From Symbiodinium natans (Eukaryota > Sar > Dinophyceae > Suessiales > Symbiodiniaceae): a stretch of DNA of 64,000 nt. Of this stretch, positions 60,074-64,000 are shown piece after piece. Each line of letters starts with the position of its first letter. Within the stretch, counting starts at the first letter, position 1. The stretch lies in NCBI GenBank assembly GCA_905221605.1, contig CAJNDS010000990.1:286501-350500 (forward strand). The letters run 5' to 3'. The notes under the pieces are model-generated. The model was given only the letters and a program-made list of their open reading frames with translations, had not been told where the DNA came from and searched no databases. A program made the position numbers and the translations under genes.

Positions 60074-60144
60074 TTCTCGCAGCGGCCAAACCTCCAAGGG
60101 CACGGGGGGTTCCAGGAATGGAAGGCTATTCGGGGGTGGTGCAG
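60074..60144 (+). CDS. Candidate plus-strand exon resembling half A
   Basis: Reads FSQRPNLQGHGGFQEWKA then IRGWC with a GTACGG donor. G-F-x-x-W-x-x-x-x-G-W resembles half A without its Cys. The minus strand is open as well. Confidence 0.3.
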
Positions 60145-60299
60145 GTACGGTTCAGAATTTAAGTTTCTGATCGCGCTGCCTCTGCCTACGCTTCTCCCCT
60201 CCTCATGCTGAATAGAAGCTTGGGGGTGTACGCCAAATTGCCCCTGAGACGGCAAACCTTACACCCTAAACCTCACCCCTTCACTACAGCGAATAGCTG

Positions 60300-60554
60300 T
60301 CACAGGCTCCGCCTGCAAGTATGATGTCCAGGTCCATCTGTTAGGTTTGAGGCTGCATGCTTGGTTTCATCTGTCTTGCCCTTGGGGGCTATTTGCTGTG
60401 TCATGACAAAAGCTTTCATGAAGGTTCTGATACTCTCCAGCTTCTGCTTCAACAACACTGGGTAGATCATGAAGCCGCCATGAGCCTGTTGGAAGTCTAG
60501 TTTGTGTTCCTTTCTGTGCCCAGTTGATGTAGGCCCTGCCACGGGAGGGACCAA
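60300..60554 (-). CDS. Open minus-strand segment, 84 codons
   Basis: Repeat-free and protein-like: for example STGHRKEHKLDFQQAHGGF and KQKLESIRTFMKAFVMTQQ. On the opposite strand to its neighbours. No domain recognised; no clear start or splice border was assigned. Confidence 0.3.
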   Translation of the reverse strand: MVPPVAGPTSTGHRKEHKLDFQQAHGGFMIYPVLLKQKLESIRTFMKAFVMTQQIAPKGKTDETKHAASNLTDGPGHHTCRRSL

Positions 60555-60755
60555 TCCGATGGCGGTTTCGGGCTCCGGGTTCAGAAGTTTGGGGTTTTGG
60601 GCTTAGGGGTTTGGAGTTTGGGGGGTTGAGGCTGCTTCTTGGGGTTCTCTAAACTGAGCTGCATGAATCGGATTTGCTCAACCCTTAGCCCATTCAAAGA
60701 CCTAAGCCCTCAAACCCCAGCGTGAAATCCATAGCAGCAGCTGAGTCCCCCGCAG

Positions 60756-60804
60756 CTACGAGGAATATGCTATTCTCAAAGAAACGCAGACAAGGACCCA
60801 CAAT
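60756..60804 (+). CDS. Candidate plus-strand exon
   Basis: CCCCCGCAG acceptor, GTAGAA donor; one base plus 16 codons reading YEEYAILKETQTRTHN. Product unknown. Confidence 0.4.
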
Positions 60805-60851
60805 GTAGAAACCTAGGCCCTAAAGTCCCCGGCCCCCCAAGCCGCGCACAG

Positions 60852-60906
60852 CACGAAGATCACGGACATCAGAATCCAACAGCAAGCCTTCGAGAAGAAG
60901 GCTTAA
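60852..60906 (+). CDS. Candidate plus-strand exon ending in stop
   Basis: GCACAG acceptor; reads TKITDIRIQQQAFEKKA then TAA. Its phase does not match the end of 60756-60804, so they are not directly joined unless a boundary is off. Confidence 0.35.
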
Positions 60907-61396
60907 GAATTCAGACTGGCTTTCCTTTAGCTTTGGAGGGTTTAGGGTTTAGGGTTTAGGGCTTAGGGTTTAGGGTTTAGGGCTTAGGGTTTAGGGTTTA
61001 GGGCTTAGTGTTTAGGGTTTGGGCGGTTGAGGGCTCAGGGTTTAGGGTTCAATCAGAAACCCTATGCACTAGACCTAGGGCCCCTTATTTGTATGGCGTT
61101 CGAGGTCTGTAGGGTTTAGGGTTTAGGCTGCAGGGTTTAGAGGTTTAGGGTTTATAGGCACGAGGATCTGAGAGTGTGGGCGCAGTCGGTTTGCAGGGCT
61201 TCCGTCCACACCCTTCATATTGGTAGAACCATTTTCTCGCGTGACCCTAAGCCTAAACCATCCTGGTTAAACCCTAAACCCTAAACCCTAAACCCTAAGC
61301 CCTAAGCCCTAAACCCTAAACCCTGAACCCTGAACCCTAAACCCTAAACCCTAAACCCGAACCCCTCTTAAAGAAACCCCTGAGCCGCCGGCACAG

Positions 61397-61478
61397 TACG
61401 CGAGCGCGAGGCCTGGCGCCGCAGGCCGACAGAACATCCGAAGACCCCGACAGCCCTCCCTGCCTGGATTTAGGATCT
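61397..61478 (+). CDS. Candidate plus-strand exon
   Basis: GGCACAG acceptor and GTAAGG donor; one frame reads TRARGLAPQADRTSEDPD then SPPCLDLGS and ends at a codon boundary. CCCTAAA array on the left, TTTAGGG-like sequence on the right. Confidence 0.4.
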
Positions 61479-62048
61479 GTAAGGTTTGGGGTCTTTTTTT
61501 TGGGGTTTTAGGGGTCTTAGGGGTTTGAGGGTTAAGGGTTTGTTTGGGTTTAATGCGGGTTTAGGGTTCAGGGTTTAGGGTTTAGGGTGTAGGGTGTGGG
61601 GTTTGGTTTTCAGATTTTAACTATATAGGTTTGCCCGCACTTTTTGCCCAGGTCTATTAGATGCTCGTTGGCTTCCGGCTCCGCTTTTCAGGGTTTAGGG
61701 CTTAGGCCTTCAGCGTGCGCGTTGTTAGCTTCAACCTTCCAAGTTCAAAGTGCAAAGTCTGCAACTTCTCTGAGTTCAACCTTTTTCAACTCACAGCTTT
61801 TACTGGCCCTGGGACCCTGGGGTGCGACTTTGCTTCACAGGTGGCCACTTTGGGCCGACGACCTCGGTTTCCTTGCTTTGGGGCACCTGGCAAGTTCACC
61901 GAGATGACTCGCCACGAACGAAGGCAGGAGCCGTTCTCTCAGAAACTCCCATCCATATGGGCCACAGCACCAATGCCCCAACGATGATCACGTCCATGCT
62001 ACCAGTGGGCCAAGAGCGGCAGAGTACACACCAGTAGCTACCTTGCAG

Positions 62049-62481
62049 ACAAAAACTTTGCGTGCGCTGTCCGAGTCTTGGCAGCCCGCAAACGGCTAGC
62101 CCCGTGGGTCCCCGCGCCACGAAACTGCGAGTCCGCTGCAATGCCATTGAAGGGAATTTGCTGCGGAACGGGATGCTGGGTAGATAGATCAAGCAAGCAG
62201 CGAGGACGTGAGGACGCCTTGTCTGCTCAGCTCCGGGGTGAGCACAGAAAGAGGGTTTTCTACCCGCTTCTTAAGAGACAAATCAAGGCTCTCAAGGAAA
62301 ACATCATTCCCGTAACGCAGAAACCTCGGGTGTTAGGCGCTTCTTTTGAGAATAAGAACACTCCCAACAACGTGTTTCTCATGCAGCCAACCACCGTCGT
62401 AAATACCATGCTTTTGAACTTCAAACACAGAAAATCTGCGGGCAAACGGGCCCGAATGGCCCTGGATTTAGGATCAAGAAG
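62049..62481 (+). CDS. Longest convincing open exon outside the repeat gene (144 codons)
   Basis: TTGCAG acceptor at 62048, open to a GC donor that leads into TTTAGGG at 62484. Contains a C-C...C cluster (KGICCGTGCWVDRSS), a basic helix-like run (HRKRVFYPLLKRQIKALKE) and a Lys/Asn/Thr-rich tail (ENKNTPNNVFLMQPTTVV). The base composition is less GC-rich than the surrounding exons. No family recognised. Confidence 0.5.
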
Positions 62482-62649
62482 GCTTAGGGGTTTAGGGTTT
62501 AGACAATGTGTAGGGTTTCAGGGTGGCAGGGTTGTGTGGTTGGGTTTGCAACTCCTCGTATGTATTGACTTTCAACCCCAAACTAGCCTAAGGCCCTAAA
62601 CCTGAATCCACCCATTTCACAAGTTCACAAAGATTATATAGGGTTGCAG

Positions 62650-62717
62650 GTATGCCCTACAACGACATTTTTGCGCAAGACTCAGAGCCTGAGGGGCTTT
62701 TCGGGCTCGCGGATTGA
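62650..62717 (+). CDS. Candidate terminal plus-strand exon
   Basis: TTGCAG acceptor followed by GT; reads MPYNDIFAQDSEPEGLFGL then AD and TGA at 62715-62717. It could close the plus-strand gene that includes 62049-62481; the phase of the junction was not proven. Confidence 0.4.
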
Positions 62718-62766
62718 GAGGTTCGGGTTCAGGGGTGCACGATCTGCGGTTTAGGGCACCCTACAC

Positions 62767-62809
62767 CCGAAGTACTTCGTTTGAATCAGGTTTCACGGGT
62801 ACTTTCAAC
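62767..62809 (-). CDS. Candidate minus-strand exon
   Basis: Reads LKVPVKPDSNEVLR between CCAAG and GTGTAGGG. If real, the minus strand is used again right of 62.7 kb, making the two genes convergent. Confidence 0.3.
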
Positions 62810-63421
62810 TTGGAAGGGCGTTGGGTTTAGGACCCTGTACGATTTAGGTTTGGCATTGCGTGCCAAGTTGAGAAGGAAACCCTGACTCCTGACCTTGAAC
62901 CCCAATACAAACCCACAAACCCCCAAACCCACAAAAACCCACAAAGCCACAATCACATAAACCCATAAAACCCAGCTTCTTGCCATGCCTCCACACGGGC
63001 GCGGCCTCCGGGGCTTTGTAAACCCTAAGCCCATAACCTCTAGCATTTCAACACACAGGACTCAGGGGGCGGCCGGGGGCGGGGGGGGGGGTCTCGTTCA
63101 GGGAGAGTTTGCTTTGCGAAGCTGTGATCCGACGAAGGATTGTTTGCAAGCGCTCCTAGGTCCAAAACTCAGAACCCGAGACCAACCGTTCGTGCAGAGG
63201 GGCGGGGAGGAGACCAGGGCTTCGTTTGGGGTTTCGAGCTATAGGGCATCAGGGCCGAGGGTTCAAGGCTTAGGGGCTCATTCTGTCCAGGGGTGTAATG
63301 TATGGGATGTAGGCCCACATGACCGGCTTGCAGCCGGACGCAGCTCTCCGCCTAACTCCAAAACCTCACAGCTGATAGGGCTTAGGGGTTCGGGTTTAGG
63401 GTTTAGGGCTCTAAACCTTAC

Positions 63422-63477
63422 CAGGTACTGAAACACAACAAGTTCCAGCAAAAATGTCTTTAAACGCAACAAGGGTA
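63422..63477 (-). CDS. Candidate minus-strand exon (hydrophobic)
   Basis: GATTAG acceptor and strong GTAAGG donor; 2 nt plus 18 codons reading PLLRLKTFLLELVVFQYL. Product unknown. Confidence 0.35.
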
Positions 63478-63595
63478 CTAATCCCATCGCAAGAAACCTA
63501 GCAATCTACACCTCGCCGGAGTATCCACTAGAGCCGAAACCCCAAGCCCCTCAAGCCCTAGACCCGAAGCCCGAAACCACTGAACCCTTGATGTT

Positions 63596-63686
63596 GGTAG
63601 GTTGTTGGCCTCACGGACTCCACTTCGTAGGTCACTGGCCGGACCTAGCACACCAAGGGCGGATCTTGGAGGAAAGTTCGCGCAGT
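63596..63686 (-). CDS. Candidate minus-strand exon
   Basis: Reads CANFPPRSALGVLGPASD then LRSGVREANNLPTS after an AGAGAG acceptor, with a GTTCAG donor. Product unknown. Confidence 0.35.
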
Positions 63687-63916
63687 CTCTTCTGAAGGGG
63701 TTAAGCTTAAGGATTTGGGGTTTAGGGCTTCGATCTTGGACTCGGGCTGCGGGTTCGGGGGTTGCATTCTCAAGGTCATCGACCTGTCGAGAGAACTTCC
63801 AAAGGATCACACAATCTCAGCGGGCAGCACTTCGCCTGAACAAACTTACAACCTGCTCAAGCATGGGGTCGAGCAGGTTGGACAACAGAGCGCTCGATAA
63901 CTTGCTCTTCCTTTAC

Positions 63917-64000
63917 CCGAGCTTGCGAGGACAGCACTCGATCACCCCATGGGGCAAAAAGCCGAACATTCTCCGAAGACCTCCTTTCACAGGCAGAAGT
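63917..64000 (-). CDS. Candidate minus-strand exon cut by the window end
   Basis: Open from the window edge to a GTAAAG donor; reads SACERRSSENVRLFAPWGD then RVLSSQAR. Partial. Confidence 0.35.

Overview
The window looks like dinoflagellate nuclear DNA. Three things point there: (1) TTTAGGG / CCCTAAA telomere-type repeats are scattered through the whole window in both orientations; (2) the one gene I can reconstruct is split into very short exons whose introns end in AG followed by G and start with GC, GA or GT, a splice pattern established for dinoflagellates; (3) that gene encodes a Trp/Cys-rich repeat that I recall from conceptual dinoflagellate proteins (from memory, not searched). There are no bacterial-type genes, ribosome binding sites, rRNAs, tRNAs or CRISPR arrays, and nearly all long open frames are translations of simple repeats.

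Main gene. On the minus strand, from 57603 down to 25591, I assemble 35 exons of 23 to 90 nt (about 1.86 kb of coding sequence in 32 kb; introns average about 0.9 kb). All 34 junctions keep reading phase. The joined protein is a string of about 17 modules. Each module has half A (linker rich in T/S/P, then P-[F/Y]-D-C-x-A-G-x-x-N-W) and half B (G-W-S-x-x-K-K-x-[W/F/Y]-C-C-x5-G-C). Neither end of the gene is resolved. Function is unknown; the composition suggests a disulfide-rich, possibly extracellular or surface repeat protein (inference).

Intron architecture. Each exon lies between CCCTAAA-type sequence on its left and TTTAGGG-type sequence on its right. Read along the transcript, introns therefore start G-rich (UUUAGGG) and end C-rich (CCCUAAA). 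The two arms are complementary and could fold so as to bring the splice sites together. This is the most striking feature of the window.

Other layout. 0.2-8.3 kb: scattered plus-strand candidate exons in the same repeat setting, and two blocks of a degenerate repeat (3.0-3.5 and 3.95-4.26 kb). 9.16-10.49 kb: a palindromic 21-bp array followed by a 28-bp array, lying between plus-strand candidates on the left and minus-strand candidates on the right. 10.9-25.4 kb: minus-strand candidate exons of low to moderate confidence, plus a 160-bp hairpin repeat at 22.86-23.64 kb. 25.6-57.6 kb: the main gene; its introns carry several families of small inverted-repeat elements (one with clear 8-bp target duplications) and a 1.7-kb AT-rich repeat block. 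58.8-62.7 kb: plus-strand candidate exons, including a 433-nt open exon. 62.8-64.0 kb: minus-strand candidates running off the window.

Caution: several open, splice-site-bounded segments fall inside introns of the reconstructed gene, so open frame plus splice dinucleotides alone is weak evidence here. Exons outside the main gene are scored accordingly.
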